Positions 1 to 8,614 of a stretch of DNA of 42,398 nucleotides are shown piece after piece; the stretch's first letter is position 1, and each line of letters begins with the position of its first letter. The DNA lies in IMG/VR virus record IMGVR_UViG_3300009156_000050, positions 1 to 42,398 of that record; one strand, given 5' to 3'. The DNA comes from a virus. The notes beneath the pieces are model-generated. The model was not told the DNA's origin, searched no databases, and saw nothing but the letters and a program-made list of their open reading frames with translations. Both the position numbers and the translations under genes were made by a program.

Positions 1-233
1 AGCATGAACGACGGCACCGCCAGCTCGAGCTTGTCCGCCATCGGGACTTTGAAATATGTGTGCAAGAGCAATGCCCAACAGGTCGGACACAGATCGGCTT
101 CGTATTTCTCGGTGCCCTCGGGAGCACGATCGTCTTTGACTATAGATATCGTGGCGGGCTCGATCTTCTTCTGCTTACGCGGTAGGTCGTTCGGTTCCGT
201 GGTTCCACAGCCATCACAGTGCACCTGAATCAT
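1..233 (-). CDS. Small CxxC-CxxC protein, truncated by window edge
   Basis: The frame is open from an ATG at 233 to the left edge, giving about 77 residues without a stop. The start has a strong ribosome site (GGAGG, 7 bases upstream). The protein begins M-I-Q-V-H-C-D-G-C-G and later has C-P-T-C-W, two CxxC pairs that suggest a zinc-binding ribbon. Small zinc-ribbon proteins of this form are common in actinophages, often with no known role. The upstream gene overlaps it by 20 bases, so the pair is probably translated together. No specific function is recognised. Confidence 0.7.
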   Translation of the reverse strand, partial: MIQVHCDGCGTTEPNDLPRKQKKIEPATISIVKDDRAPEGTEKYEADLCPTCWALLLHTYFKVPMADKLELAVPSFM

Positions 234-408
234 GTCTAATCCTCCAAATTTTGTCGGGTGCTTCTCGAACGAATATCAAGCTGCGTCCGTCCCACAATAC
301 ATGCGCAAAATCGCGACGAATTTGTTCATCTTCTGGACGCCACCATTTATCGATTATGGACCATGTCTCGAGCACGTGCACGTTGAATCCGTACATTTCG
401 GTAGCCAC
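214..408 (-). CDS. Small Trp-rich hypothetical protein
   Basis: A 64-residue frame starts at a GTG; the ribosome site is weak. The middle contains I-I-D-K-W-W-R-P and later D-G-R-S-L-I-F-V-R-E and I-W-R-I. This resembles, from memory only, the short DUF6504-type actinobacterial proteins, a tentative link. Its end overlaps the next gene by 20 bases. The frame fills the space between two better supported genes, and no convincing alternative exists on the other strand. Confidence 0.5.
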   Translation of the reverse strand: MATEMYGFNVHVLETWSIIDKWWRPEDEQIRRDFAHVLWDGRSLIFVREAPDKIWRIRHDSGAL

Positions 409-474
409 TGTCTATATACCAAACTCTCAAGATTAATACTTCGACTTCTGTCAACAATCGTTGCGTTGTTCTGA

Positions 475-783
475 TTATGCATTCCCACATCTGGGCCAAG
501 GTCGATAACCCTGCTTTCGAATTAATTTTACTGCTCTGTACTTCTGTTCCAACTTGCTGTTACGATGAGGATATCCGCGTCCCCCCACCGATCTCCATGT
601 CGACAGATCGAACTGCAGTCCACCGTAATATCCGTTACCCGTATTGATGAACCACCTGCTCGTTGATTCACAGTACGCCATACGTTCTAATTTTGCATTG
701 TATGGTCGAACGACGTTCCAGCGAGGATCGTGGTGTTGCGCCACTGGTAGAAATAGTACAAGTGCTGTCAGTACTACTGTCAA
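475..783 (-). CDS. Rpf-like lytic transglycosylase (muralytic)
   Basis: This 102-residue protein has a hydrophobic N-terminus (about residues 2-15) that could be a signal peptide or anchor. It is followed by a domain resembling the resuscitation-promoting-factor transglycosylase fold: C-E-S (Cys38, Glu39 as likely catalytic acid), N-T-G-N-G-Y-Y-G-G-L-Q-F at about 47-58, and a C-terminal W-P-x-C (Cys99) that could pair with Cys38. Family members cleave the glycan strands of peptidoglycan in actinobacteria. The start is a TTG placed 5 bases after a perfect AGGAGG; no ATG fits. It could act in lysis or as a virion wall-opening enzyme. A second wall enzyme, an M15 peptidase, lies at the right end of the window. 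Confidence 0.8.
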   Translation of the reverse strand: MTVVLTALVLFLPVAQHHDPRWNVVRPYNAKLERMAYCESTSRWFINTGNGYYGGLQFDLSTWRSVGGRGYPHRNSKLEQKYRAVKLIRKQGYRPWPRCGNA

Positions 784-941
784 ATGGTCCTCCTAGATAG
801 AGGACTCTGAGCTGCCTGTTTTCCCTTTCACTCCCCTTTGCAAAAGAGCAGACACTTCCCTAGGGGGACTGGGTCGTAGAACTCGATGGTTCCCACTCAG
901 AGCCACACTGGCGGTCAAGGTAGCGTGCTGAGTTGAACGGA
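784..941. other. Non-coding stretch with inverted repeat
   Basis: These 158 bases lie between two genes and hold no credible reading frame. A CTCTGAG near 806 and a CTCAGAG near 895 could pair, enclosing about 85 bases that include a GC-rich centre (CCCTAGGGGG near 858). A short A/T-poor hairpin with TTTGCAAA lies near 839. No U-run follows in either direction, and the pattern does not fit a tRNA. It could be a long 5' leader of the Rpf-like gene. Confidence 0.35.
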
Positions 942-1259
942 TCAGCTCTCTCCAACAGGATCGAAATTGGCTTGAAAAGCCTTTGTCGTATAGACCTTAT
1001 AGCCGCGTTCTGTATAGAGAATCCAATCACCCACGAAAGCTTTGGTCTGTCTCGGATTTTTGGGGTTGTGAACTCTCACATGGATGTACTGTTTGGTGGG
1101 CTGAACATCCTGTGACTTGTCAACTGGCGATTCATCGATGTTACCGATCTCGCCAAAGCACCATCGGGCGATGTCAGCGAAGTTTTGCTCAGTCACCTGA
1201 ACAGCATCCACGTACAATGGCTTACGAACGTACTTGGTTGTAATGCTCGTATTTTCCAT
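942..1259 (-). CDS. Conserved phage protein with GDW-type core
   Basis: A 105-residue protein. It begins with the pattern K-P-L-Y-V-D-A-V-Q-V-T and ends with A-F-V-G-D-W-I-L-Y...F-Q-A-N-F-D-P-V. This layout matches a small family common in actinophages (usual form: residues giving x-V-E-A-V-Q-x-T, then G-D-W-I, then F-x-x-x-Y/F-E/D-P), of unknown function. AGGGAC precedes the ATG. The gene lies 5 bases downstream of a 35-residue membrane peptide gene. Confidence 0.75.
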   Translation of the reverse strand: MENTSITTKYVRKPLYVDAVQVTEQNFADIARWCFGEIGNIDESPVDKSQDVQPTKQYIHVRVHNPKNPRQTKAFVGDWILYTERGYKVYTTKAFQANFDPVGES

Positions 1260-1264
1260 AGTCC

Positions 1265-1372
1265 CTATTCGTTTGGATTACGTGGATTACGGGTGATTCC
1301 AAGAAAATATCCAAAAGAGATACTGACCAGAACTACGATAGCCGTTACAACAATTGCGGCAACTTCAATCAT
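1265..1372 (-). CDS. 35-residue single-pass membrane peptide
   Basis: A short frame begins at an ATG (AGGAAA upstream) that overlaps the end of the upstream gene by 8 bases. The predicted peptide starts M-I-E-V and has one continuous hydrophobic segment (about residues 4-25) followed by a basic, Asn/Pro-rich tail. Size, overlap and ribosome site support a real gene. The role is unknown; small phage membrane peptides can be accessory holins or host-takeover factors, but nothing here decides. Confidence 0.6.
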   Translation of the reverse strand: MIEVAAIVVTAIVVLVSISFGYFLGITRNPRNPNE

Positions 1373-1619
1373 TCATTTTCCTGATTGTCTCGTCGATTGC
1401 TCGATCGGCTTGTTTGAGTAAACCGTACTGAGTATGTATTCGAGCCGAGGTACAACGATAATAAAGTTGACCTTCTTCGCTGTCCTCTTCGGGATCACTT
1501 CCATAATGCACAGCGACAATCAAGAAAACTTCGTCTACTTCTGCGAGCTCGTCTGTCTCGTCGAGTTGGTCGAGCACAAACCCAACGGTTTCATGTATCT
1601 TCTCTTTACCGACGATCAT
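1365..1619 (-). CDS. Acidic hypothetical protein
   Basis: An 84-residue acidic protein with a D/E-rich centre. Its ATG overlaps the stop of the upstream ssDNA-binding-like gene (ATGA), which implies coupled translation. No family is recognised. The neighbourhood (ssDNA-binding-like, XRE regulator, polymerase fusion) suggests an early or replication-linked gene, an inference from position only. Confidence 0.65.
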   Translation of the reverse strand: MIVGKEKIHETVGFVLDQLDETDELAEVDEVFLIVAVHYGSDPEEDSEEGQLYYRCTSARIHTQYGLLKQADRAIDETIRKMND

Positions 1620-2086
1620 GGCTGCTGCTCGAATTCAGCATACTTCCTCTCAAGAGGATCTTCATCGATTGTCACATACAAGCTCTGAAGATATGCCGAT
1701 GTTCCACTCTTACCGCCGACTTCCCAATGATAGGGTCGTACGATCAGGTCGACGTTGATGATATCCGCCCAGTCAAGAAGCTCGATCGTACCCTCGTCGA
1801 GATTGCTACGACCACGAGAAGTGATCATGACGATGCGCGGAGGGCGAAATCCCCTGAAATTGATCGTGACGGGCAAATATGCCTGCGGAGTCTCTTCTTC
1901 CTCTTCACTACGAGGTTGCAGCCACTTGACGCTCCAACCGTCTTCGGCCATTTGATGAGCGACTGAATCATCTAGGAGAACGGCAAAATTACGCTTACCT
2001 TCCGGATTGAATCGGTCCTCCTTTCCCGAGAAGTTTCGAAATATGACCCGAACGCCTTCCATTACTACGGTATCATCCTGTGGCAT
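1616..2086 (-). CDS. Probable ssDNA-binding protein
   Basis: A 156-residue protein. It opens with V-I-F-R-N-F-S-G-K-E-D-R-F-N-P-E-G-K-R-N-F, continues with a Y-L-P-V-T-I-N-F-R strand, then I-V-M-I-T-S-R-G and L-D-W-A-D-I-I-N-V-D-L-I-V-R-P-Y-x-W-E-V. I recall this pattern from phage proteins annotated as single-strand DNA-binding; the fold is likely OB-like. An acidic patch (E-E-E-E-E, about 60-65) is internal rather than C-terminal. AAGGAG precedes the ATG. It lies two genes downstream of the polymerase fusion, consistent with binding single-stranded template during replication. Confidence 0.6.
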   Translation of the reverse strand: MPQDDTVVMEGVRVIFRNFSGKEDRFNPEGKRNFAVLLDDSVAHQMAEDGWSVKWLQPRSEEEEETPQAYLPVTINFRGFRPPRIVMITSRGRSNLDEGTIELLDWADIINVDLIVRPYHWEVGGKSGTSAYLQSLYVTIDEDPLERKYAEFEQQP

Positions 2087-2492
2087 TAGCTCTCCTTAAA
2101 AATGAGGCTAAGACTTTCTTTAGAGTGTCATCATCAGCAGTAACGAGAAGATTAACAATTTCACCGATCATCTCGTTTCGACTTTGCTCAGGAAGATTAT
2201 GCCTAGCCTCTTTAATTCGGCTAGTAAACTCCACCGAGGTGTTTTCAAAAACTATACGCGACTTACTTATATACTCACAAGGTATCGCGTAAATATTAAG
2301 TAGTTTGATCGCTGTACCTAAAGCTGGAGTACGTTCTCCTCTTTCTAGCAAACGCATGTATTCAGAACTGACTCCGAGACGACTAGCAACTTCAGATCGA
2401 GAAATTTGAATATTGTTTCGAAACCCGCGTAAGATTTCTCCGAATTTTACGTTATCCGGTTCGTTTGGCCCAACAGTCAAAACGTTGTGCAT
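2073..2492 (-). CDS. XRE-family helix-turn-helix regulator
   Basis: A 139-residue protein whose N-terminal half carries a lambda-Cro/XRE helix-turn-helix (about residues 16-70: S-R-S-E-V-A-S-R-L-G-V-S-S-E-Y-M-R-L-L-E-R-G-E-R-T-P). The C-terminal half is helical and charged, probably for dimerisation. GGGAG precedes the ATG. It follows the polymerase fusion by 32 bases and overlaps the ssDNA-binding-like gene by 14. It is the only clear DNA-binding regulator in the window, so it is a candidate ligand for the repeated 25-bp promoter element at 9.9-19.8 kb; that link is only inference. Confidence 0.85.
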   Translation of the reverse strand: MHNVLTVGPNEPDNVKFGEILRGFRNNIQISRSEVASRLGVSSEYMRLLERGERTPALGTAIKLLNIYAIPCEYISKSRIVFENTSVEFTSRIKEARHNLPEQSRNEMIGEIVNLLVTADDDTLKKVLASFLRRANATG

Positions 2493-2524
2493 ACTTACTC
2501 CCTAGTTTTAAAATCTTGGGCAAG

Positions 2525-5500
2525 TCACGACACAAACTCCTTGAATGACCCGAACTTCTCGATAGTCGCGATCGCCTCGTCTCTCAACTTCTCGAAATAT
2601 GACATGTCGATCTGTAGATCGGGCATGGACTGAGCGATCTCAGCTTCTATCCACCGGTGACCTTTCGTACCGGTGACAGCATAAAACTTTTCATCTTTGA
2701 CTCTGTAGAGCGTCCCGCCCTCTTCGAGTACAGGAACAAACCGCCCAGTGCGGCCAACAAACCGCATGTCACTAGAATCGAGTTTTTCATCCTTCTCACG
2801 TTCCTTCCTATCGAGGTACATCGTTCCTTGTAGGACGCTCCTGCTTTCGCAGAAGTCGTCGAAGGTAAGTTCATCCCCCGAAAACAACGTCTTGAATATG
2901 TATGGATGTTGGAATTGAGATCCTACGGCGGTCCACTGCTTGCCCTTACGAGCAATATAGACGGCATCGTTCACGAGACACAATCGATCGAAGGTCTTTT
3001 CGTGCTCGAAGTCGTAGCCATACCGAGATCCATGCTCTTTCACGAAAGTGATTGAATTCGATGTGGCATTAGGAATCTTCACTGAGTCGGTCTTGATGTG
3101 CACAACCCGATGGTCGTTCTCGATCAGGTCGTTCTTCAGGTCGATCATATATAGAGCGCCACGCTTGGCAACAATGTTGTCCTTGTTTCGATTGTCACGG
3201 AATGGGTTGGGAAAAGAGGCTGAAGTAAACCCATAGACGATGTTGATGACAATCTTCAAAGCGTATGCCAGCTTGTCTGCTCGATCTTCGTCTTTCAAAT
3301 ATGGAGCTAGGCGACCATCCATCATCTTTCTAGCCGTAGCGAAGTCTCCTCGCTTGATTGCCATACGAGCATCTCTGAGCTCCTTGAATTTCTCCGTGTA
3401 CTTCCCAAAGAGATTCAAGATCACGATTGATGCCGGATGCATGGAGGCAATATCTAGAAGGGCGACTTTCTTGTATATCCCAGGTTCAGCGTATACGTAA
3501 CCTCCTTCGCCAGGATCCTCTCCACGGTACGAGCTCTTACCCATATCGAACGAATATCCGGGAAACTCCTTACTCAGATCGGTATAGACGAATTGTTTCT
3601 GTGGATTCTTGTCGTCACCAAATATGATCTTCGCTGTGTGTCTTTGTGTCGTGTCGTTGACTGTCAATCCGCTCAATTCGGCCAGAATTTGTCGAGCGAT
3701 GAAATCCTCCCAACGATCTTCCAGCACATGCTCTGTTGCTCGAACATCGTTGACGCAGTACTCCACTACTCGCGGCCAGTCTTCTTCATCCACAGGTTGG
3801 TCGAGAGGAAAGTCGAGTTCCATATGATCAATTCCGAGATCGATCTCGAACTTCTTCAAGCTCTGCTTTATCGAACTGAAGTCCCAAATATCAGCATAGG
3901 ACAAATTGTAGGCCTGGGCGAAAAAAGCATTGCGGTTGTTATCTATGATGATCTTGTGTGTCAGATCGTACAGTTGCTTTATGCTGTAGCCCAAAACTGC
4001 AGCGTAGAGAATATGGTTGTCGAAGCGTCGATTGTAGAAGCCGACGAGCTTCATCTTCGTCAAGGCTTCGACTTCTTCTCTTGGTGGATTGATCATACGG
4101 ATGACTTCGTCTTCTCCCCGAAACTTCCAACAGATGACGAAGAGATTTGGGTAAACCTCGACGTCAAATATAACTATCCGGTTATCGGTTACTTCTACAA
4201 GGGCGTCCGAACTCACTTCCGGTTCGGATTGGAATTTCATTGTCTGCACCGTCTTGAGACAAGTCGATGCCTGATGTGTGCTGTTGTTGGCGAAGGCTAA
4301 AATACGAGGTCGCATGTCAGTGACGTCATATTTCATGCCGGACTCATATGCCTCTTCGAGAATATGAGCAATGAAGTCTACTGACGGCTTGGTTCCCGGA
4401 TGAATTTCCTTCTTCAGATTCCGTTCGATCAGTTCCCTAAGACCCTTTTCGCTGGTAATCGTCTTCGCCTTAAGCATCTTCTCCTTCTTCGGTCTGAGCG
4501 GAATTCCACCACTTATCGAAGCAACGGGTATCGCATTACAAAGTGTCAATCGTCGACGTAACGATGAGTCTCCTGTGAACACTTTGATCTCGATACCCTC
4601 GGAATATACAGATGCTAGTTCGCTCGGGTCACCTTCGTATTCATAATGAAGATGCACGCCTCCTGATTTGCTGAGCTCAGCGTATGTCGGAGGCCATTTG
4701 CTCGCTGCTTCCAGATTTCGTTCGAGCTTGCTGTGATTCAGCTTGTTCAGCTCTTTCAGATCGAAGTCGATCACGATGTGTTTTTCGGGTACTTTTACGT
4801 AATGCAGCAGCTTTGTATCAATATCTGAAAGCTTGGTCTTGACGTTTGCCCACTTACGACCCGGAGCTTCCTTCTTGTTGGCCAGCTGAGCGGGCTGGTC
4901 GGCGAAATATACATCCAACAAGGATTCGGTCTGGTCGACGACAACCGAGAAAGCGGGTAAAACGTCGTCTGTGTCTTTAGGGATCTTGAACTTCTCTGCG
5001 TTGAAACCGAAATATGCGCTACGAACTCTCTCCCCATCTACCTCGGCTCGATCTTTGAATTCGTCGAAGTAGTTACGAAGCTCTTCGCGTATCTTGTACT
5101 GTGGTCTCGGTCGTGTTATTCCGCTGTCCGAACAGAACTCCTTATAAAAATCGTACGCCTGCTTCAAGGTCGTATAGTTCTGAGACTTGAATACGTCGTA
5201 ATATGCCTCGATGAAGTTGAAGAAGACGTCCGTTTGAAGCATCATCTCCAAAGGGCGGTATCCGTTGTAGTAGTTCCTGCCCATCTCCAAATATACTTTG
5301 AGACAGTGAGCTGCGATCGCTCCAAGCTCGAAGTCGATCTGGCTCATCAAAGCGTTGTAGTGCCGGATTGGGATTCGGTTGCCCGTCGGATGAATATCGA
5401 TTAATCGACGAATGATCCCTGACTTTGCGTCGTCGATCTTCACTGGTTGATTCGATCCAATGAACAATAGAGCTTCTGATCTTGAAGTGTAACTAGGCTT

Positions 5501-6277
5501 GTACTTCTCGTTCATCGTCATCTTCTCGTGAGAGACGATCGAATTCAGTCGGGTATTATCCTCGATTTTGGATAGATCACCATCATGCTGGATGGCGACC
5601 AGGGGATTGTTCTTGAACGCTTCGGTGGAAAATGTACTGTCAGAGCGTCCAAGAGCTTTCCCATCGAAGGTAGTCGTATATCCCTCGAACAGTTTCTCTA
5701 TTACGTTCAGGATAGTGGACTTACCGGATCCGGCGGGACCGTAGAGCACGAAGAACTTTTGAATCTTCTTCGAGTCTCCAGCCACGACGGATCCGATAGC
5801 CCACTCTATTTTTGCTCGTTCCTCCACGGAGTACAATGTCCCCACGAGCTCATCCCATGCTGAGATATCGCCTTCTTCTAACGCGTAGCTCAGATGTTTG
5901 CTTGCATAGTCCGTTTTCTTGATTTCCGAATTTGAAAACAAGACCTTTGAATCGAGGGGGCGGCTATTGTCGCTGATATTTGCGAGGTACTTTCTGAATT
6001 GCGCCCACGAGTTGCTGTTGAATGAGCGCATGTACCTTACATGATAATCGATCCCTGTTTCTTTCCGCAGCCGATCGGCTTCAGCTTCTAGTTCTTCGTC
6101 TACTAGCCGCTGAACATCATACTCGTCACGAGACCAAAGACCTCTTAATGCGTCCCAAATAGCATAAAAGGTCTTACCTTGTACCATCAGATCCTGAGAA
6201 CGTCCGACTATAAAATCTGGATATAACTCCATACCCGGATTTTTCGTTTCTCTGGAGAGAATCTGATAAAAGTCCAC
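2525..6277 (-). CDS. Helicase-primase-family B DNA polymerase fusion
   Basis: A 1250-residue protein with three replication modules. (1) SF3/D5-like helicase: Walker A G-P-A-G-S-G-K-S-T at 180-188, a Walker B-like segment near 228-233, sensor-like L-F-I-G-S-N-Q at 271-277 and arginines at 290-291. (2) A region resembling an archaeo-eukaryotic primase: I-D-F-D (503-506) and S-G-G-V-H-L-H (538-544), the usual D-x-D and S-x-H motifs. (3) Family B polymerase with 3'-5' exonuclease: D-V-E (705-707), N-R-R-F-D-N (749-754) and Y-C-V-N-D (840-844) for proofreading; D-I-A-S-M-H-P (942-948) as motif A, K-I-V-I-N-I-V-Y-G (1008-1016) as motif B, and K-T-D-S (1062-1065) as motif C. The first Asp of the usual D-T-D-S is Lys. 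The GTG start follows GGGGG. The protein could prime, unwind and copy DNA from one chain. Confidence 0.88.
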   Translation of the reverse strand: MDFYQILSRETKNPGMELYPDFIVGRSQDLMVQGKTFYAIWDALRGLWSRDEYDVQRLVDEELEAEADRLRKETGIDYHVRYMRSFNSNSWAQFRKYLANISDNSRPLDSKVLFSNSEIKKTDYASKHLSYALEEGDISAWDELVGTLYSVEERAKIEWAIGSVVAGDSKKIQKFFVLYGPAGSGKSTILNVIEKLFEGYTTTFDGKALGRSDSTFSTEAFKNNPLVAIQHDGDLSKIEDNTRLNSIVSHEKMTMNEKYKPSYTSRSEALLFIGSNQPVKIDDAKSGIIRRLIDIHPTGNRIPIRHYNALMSQIDFELGAIAAHCLKVYLEMGRNYYNGYRPLEMMLQTDVFFNFIEAYYDVFKSQNYTTLKQAYDFYKEFCSDSGITRPRPQYKIREELRNYFDEFKDRAEVDGERVRSAYFGFNAEKFKIPKDTDDVLPAFSVVVDQTESLLDVYFADQPAQLANKKEAPGRKWANVKTKLSDIDTKLLHYVKVPEKHIVIDFDLKELNKLNHSKLERNLEAASKWPPTYAELSKSGGVHLHYEYEGDPSELASVYSEGIEIKVFTGDSSLRRRLTLCNAIPVASISGGIPLRPKKEKMLKAKTITSEKGLRELIERNLKKEIHPGTKPSVDFIAHILEEAYESGMKYDVTDMRPRILAFANNSTHQASTCLKTVQTMKFQSEPEVSSDALVEVTDNRIVIFDVEVYPNLFVICWKFRGEDEVIRMINPPREEVEALTKMKLVGFYNRRFDNHILYAAVLGYSIKQLYDLTHKIIIDNNRNAFFAQAYNLSYADIWDFSSIKQSLKKFEIDLGIDHMELDFPLDQPVDEEDWPRVVEYCVNDVRATEHVLEDRWEDFIARQILAELSGLTVNDTTQRHTAKIIFGDDKNPQKQFVYTDLSKEFPGYSFDMGKSSYRGEDPGEGGYVYAEPGIYKKVALLDIASMHPASIVILNLFGKYTEKFKELRDARMAIKRGDFATARKMMDGRLAPYLKDEDRADKLAYALKIVINIVYGFTSASFPNPFRDNRNKDNIVAKRGALYMIDLKNDLIENDHRVVHIKTDSVKIPNATSNSITFVKEHGSRYGYDFEHEKTFDRLCLVNDAVYIARKGKQWTAVGSQFQHPYIFKTLFSGDELTFDDFCESRSVLQGTMYLDRKEREKDEKLDSSDMRFVGRTGRFVPVLEEGGTLYRVKDEKFYAVTGTKGHRWIEAEIAQSMPDLQIDMSYFEKLRDEAIATIEKFGSFKEFVS

Positions 6278-6300
6278 GAACCCCCAATCCCGGTGACGTA

Positions 6301-6879
6301 CTACTCCATAATGGGTTGATTCTGCAAGACGTAAGTACTCATCTGCTGCCAGATTTCTACTCGCGTCTGATCTTCTGGCGGATTCTTCAGGGGAAAGAAA
6401 CCACCCTTACCGTTCGGCATGTATGTTCTCCACACGAGCTCTTCGAGAATATCGTCGACGGCATGAACCTTTCCGTCCGACAAAGGATCGCTCATCCGAC
6501 TCAGTCCGACATTCTCGATCAATCTCCAAGCCCAATACGGAGGCTCTCTCCCCGCAAGAAAGGCAACTCTCCGGCTGAGAGCTACCAGAACTTCTAGAAT
6601 CGTTGCTCCTCCCCTACCGAACACCTCCTCGACAATCAGTCGCTTTCGTCTCTGTTTACGAGGTAACCTGTTTCGAAATTCGACGCGCAGATCCAGTCCA
6701 TCCTGCACACGATTATCGTCGTTGGGAACCATCCAAATGAATTCGTTGTTGTGCATTCTTTCGAATAGTTCAAGATAGGTGTTCGGGGTGCCGGGGGGAG
6801 GTTCGATCTGTGAGACCAGCCACTCGAAATATTCCTGATCGAGTCGCCGCGGCTCATTTGCTACGTTTGATGCAATCAT
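6301..6879 (-). CDS. Conserved actinophage protein, unknown role
   Basis: A 192-residue protein with Y-F-E-W-L, F-I-W-M-V-P-N-D-D-N-R-V-x-D-G near residue 47, L-E-V-L-V-A-L-S-R-R near 97 and D-I-L-E-E-L-V-W-R-T-Y-x-P-N-G-x-G-G-F-F-P-L-K near 144. I recall this arrangement as a widespread phage family without a known role. I chose the ATG at 6879 over a TTG at 6888 because the GGGGA ribosome site is better spaced. It lies 23 bases upstream of the polymerase fusion and is probably co-transcribed with it. Confidence 0.75.
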   Translation of the reverse strand: MIASNVANEPRRLDQEYFEWLVSQIEPPPGTPNTYLELFERMHNNEFIWMVPNDDNRVQDGLDLRVEFRNRLPRKQRRKRLIVEEVFGRGGATILEVLVALSRRVAFLAGREPPYWAWRLIENVGLSRMSDPLSDGKVHAVDDILEELVWRTYMPNGKGGFFPLKNPPEDQTRVEIWQQMSTYVLQNQPIME

Positions 6880-6905
6880 TTCTACCAAATCCCCGTTCTG
6901 ATAAC

Positions 6906-7685
6906 TTATGATCCAGAACTATCCAGCCCCATTACTTCTTCTTCGTAACTCCGATTGACACGTCCGATTTCGGCTTCGATCTCGAGTTTGTCGTTACGAA
7001 TGAACACGACGTCGATATCGTCCGTACCGTGTCCGAACTTCGTCAAGTTGACTAAACCGACAATATCATCGGGATTCTCGATGCGTCTATCGTCTTCGTC
7101 GGCCAGTACTCCGTCGATGCCGTAGAAAGTGAGTACCACTTGTCTGTAATCGGTCGCGTTCTCGCTGAACTCGTCTTGATGGATGACATATGGAGCTTCC
7201 CTACTCCGTCCTGCGAGCTCTCTGGGGAAATCCCAATTGTCGTTTTTGTCTTTCGGTCGAGGCCTAGGAAATTGACCGGTCGATCTTGTCGTGTTGTCGG
7301 TACGATCCGTATATACCGTAGGTTCTGTGACGGGCACCGGCGGCCTCAGAGGTCGTCCGGCTTCGGCAGTCGAATATCCCTTCTCTTCGACGATATCTTC
7401 GACTGACGGCTTGTCCTGCGCCTTGGCCGCGGCTACCTTCTGGTTGTAGGCTTCACGGATCTTCTCGATGTCCTTCTCGGCCTCGGCGTAGGCCTCAGCC
7501 CGAAGCTTCTCTCGCTGGTAGCGATATCCCCGCCAGAAACCGAATCCGAAACCGAAAGCGGTACCAGTGAGAAACCACCCGACTGCCGCTCCGTGAGAGA
7601 TCTGTCCCATCTCTCGGGTTGCGTTGGCCACATCCTCAATATGATTGGCCACCTGCCCGACTACGTTCGCCGTCGTCGATTCCAT
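6906..7685 (-). CDS. Membrane-anchored coiled-coil protein
   Basis: A 259-residue protein. A Gly/Phe-rich hydrophobic segment (about residues 33-53) is followed by a charged coiled-coil (about 55-95), a Pro/Thr-rich linker (about 110-150) and a conserved-looking C-terminal domain (Y-V-I-H-Q-D-E-F...V-V-L-T-F-Y-G-I-D-G-V-L-A-D-E-D). Its start overlaps the end of the DUF6353-like gene by 25 bases, with AAGGGG inside that gene. The pairing of such proteins with DUF6353 is familiar from other actinophages. The role is unknown. Confidence 0.7.
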   Translation of the reverse strand: MESTTANVVGQVANHIEDVANATREMGQISHGAAVGWFLTGTAFGFGFGFWRGYRYQREKLRAEAYAEAEKDIEKIREAYNQKVAAAKAQDKPSVEDIVEEKGYSTAEAGRPLRPPVPVTEPTVYTDRTDNTTRSTGQFPRPRPKDKNDNWDFPRELAGRSREAPYVIHQDEFSENATDYRQVVLTFYGIDGVLADEDDRRIENPDDIVGLVNLTKFGHGTDDIDVVFIRNDKLEIEAEIGRVNRSYEEEVMGLDSSGS

Positions 7686-8602
7686 GTCAATTTCCCCTTA
7701 TCTATTGTGTCGAGCTTATCCCAGATTACTCCATCGACATTGAAGTCGAGCAGAATGGACCCTTCTTTCAGATTGACGAAATCGTTAGCCTGCTCCGACC
7801 CATTCCAAATATCGAAGCTGATGTAATTGTCGGTCGATCCGTCGTCCGACCTGATCCAACCGACCACTTGACCGGCCTGAGATCTCTCCATCCCGAGCAG
7901 GTCGTAGACTTCGTTCAAGAACACGTGGCCATAGGCACTGAGTCGATCGTTCGCCCAGTTTTGTTGACCCATGAGAAATGCTCTGTTGTAGTCTGGATTT
8001 CGGTCCCAATTACGACATGTTTCGTCGAAGAAACGTGCATACACCGATGGCTCGAGATTTACTTGCTTGACTTTCTTCTTTCGGTTCGTTTCTGGATTGA
8101 CGATTTCCACTTCCTCGACGCCATATCGGAAATCTCGATCTTGCTCTTCGCCGTACTTCTCCACCACCGCGGCACGGTAACTCCTGAACCCCCGATCGAG
8201 AGCCGTATAGGCTGCAGTCAGAGCAGCATTGCGCGAGGTCAGAATATTATGAGAGCTCGTCAAAGCGGCGATCGAAAGTCCACCTACGATAACGGCCGGA
8301 GCGTATAGCTTAGCGATCTTGTAACCGGTTTGCCAATAAAGAACCTTGACGTCGTGATTAAGGTCGTCTTCCCTGTATCCCTCGTATTTTTCGTCGTCGT
8401 TCACCATCACGTCAAACAGTTCACGCTTGACTTTTGCTTCCTTTACGACCTCATCGGCCTTCAGAGTGGCTCGGCTAGCTAGAACAGCGCTTCCTACCAC
8501 GCCCACGATACCCGCAACGAAAAGGACCTGTGGTGAGGCCTTCTGTGCGAGTAAAGCATGATGGGCGATCTTCTGTCCGATCACCTGTGGAACGAGACTC
8601 AT
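7661..8602 (-). CDS. DUF6353-like membrane protein, copy A
   Basis: A 313-residue protein with two hydrophobic segments: V-L-F-V-A-G-I-V-G-V-V-G-S-A-V-L-A near residue 27 and Y-A-P-A-V-I-V-G-G-L-S-I-A-A-L near 100. The conserved block R-N-A-A-L-T-A-A-Y-x-A-L-D-R-G-F-R-S-Y-R and a C-terminal L-D-F-N-V-D-G-V-I-W-D-K follow. From memory this fits DUF6353, phage membrane proteins of unknown function. AAGGAG precedes the ATG. A shorter relative lies at 10718-11575, so the phage has two copies. Confidence 0.8.
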   Translation of the reverse strand: MSLVPQVIGQKIAHHALLAQKASPQVLFVAGIVGVVGSAVLASRATLKADEVVKEAKVKRELFDVMVNDDEKYEGYREDDLNHDVKVLYWQTGYKIAKLYAPAVIVGGLSIAALTSSHNILTSRNAALTAAYTALDRGFRSYRAAVVEKYGEEQDRDFRYGVEEVEIVNPETNRKKKVKQVNLEPSVYARFFDETCRNWDRNPDYNRAFLMGQQNWANDRLSAYGHVFLNEVYDLLGMERSQAGQVVGWIRSDDGSTDNYISFDIWNGSEQANDFVNLKEGSILLDFNVDGVIWDKLDTIDKGKLTWNRRRRT

Positions 8603-8614
8603 TTGTAACTCCTT

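Noticed and set aside
785-930. Possible tRNA in the non-coding stretch
   Set aside because: No acceptor stem with a GGTTCRA-type T-loop and proper spacing could be assembled on either strand.
3593-4300. Plus-strand frame of 235 codons inside the polymerase gene
   Set aside because: It lies fully inside a gene with strong domain motifs on the other strand; no ribosome site and low-complexity shadow composition.
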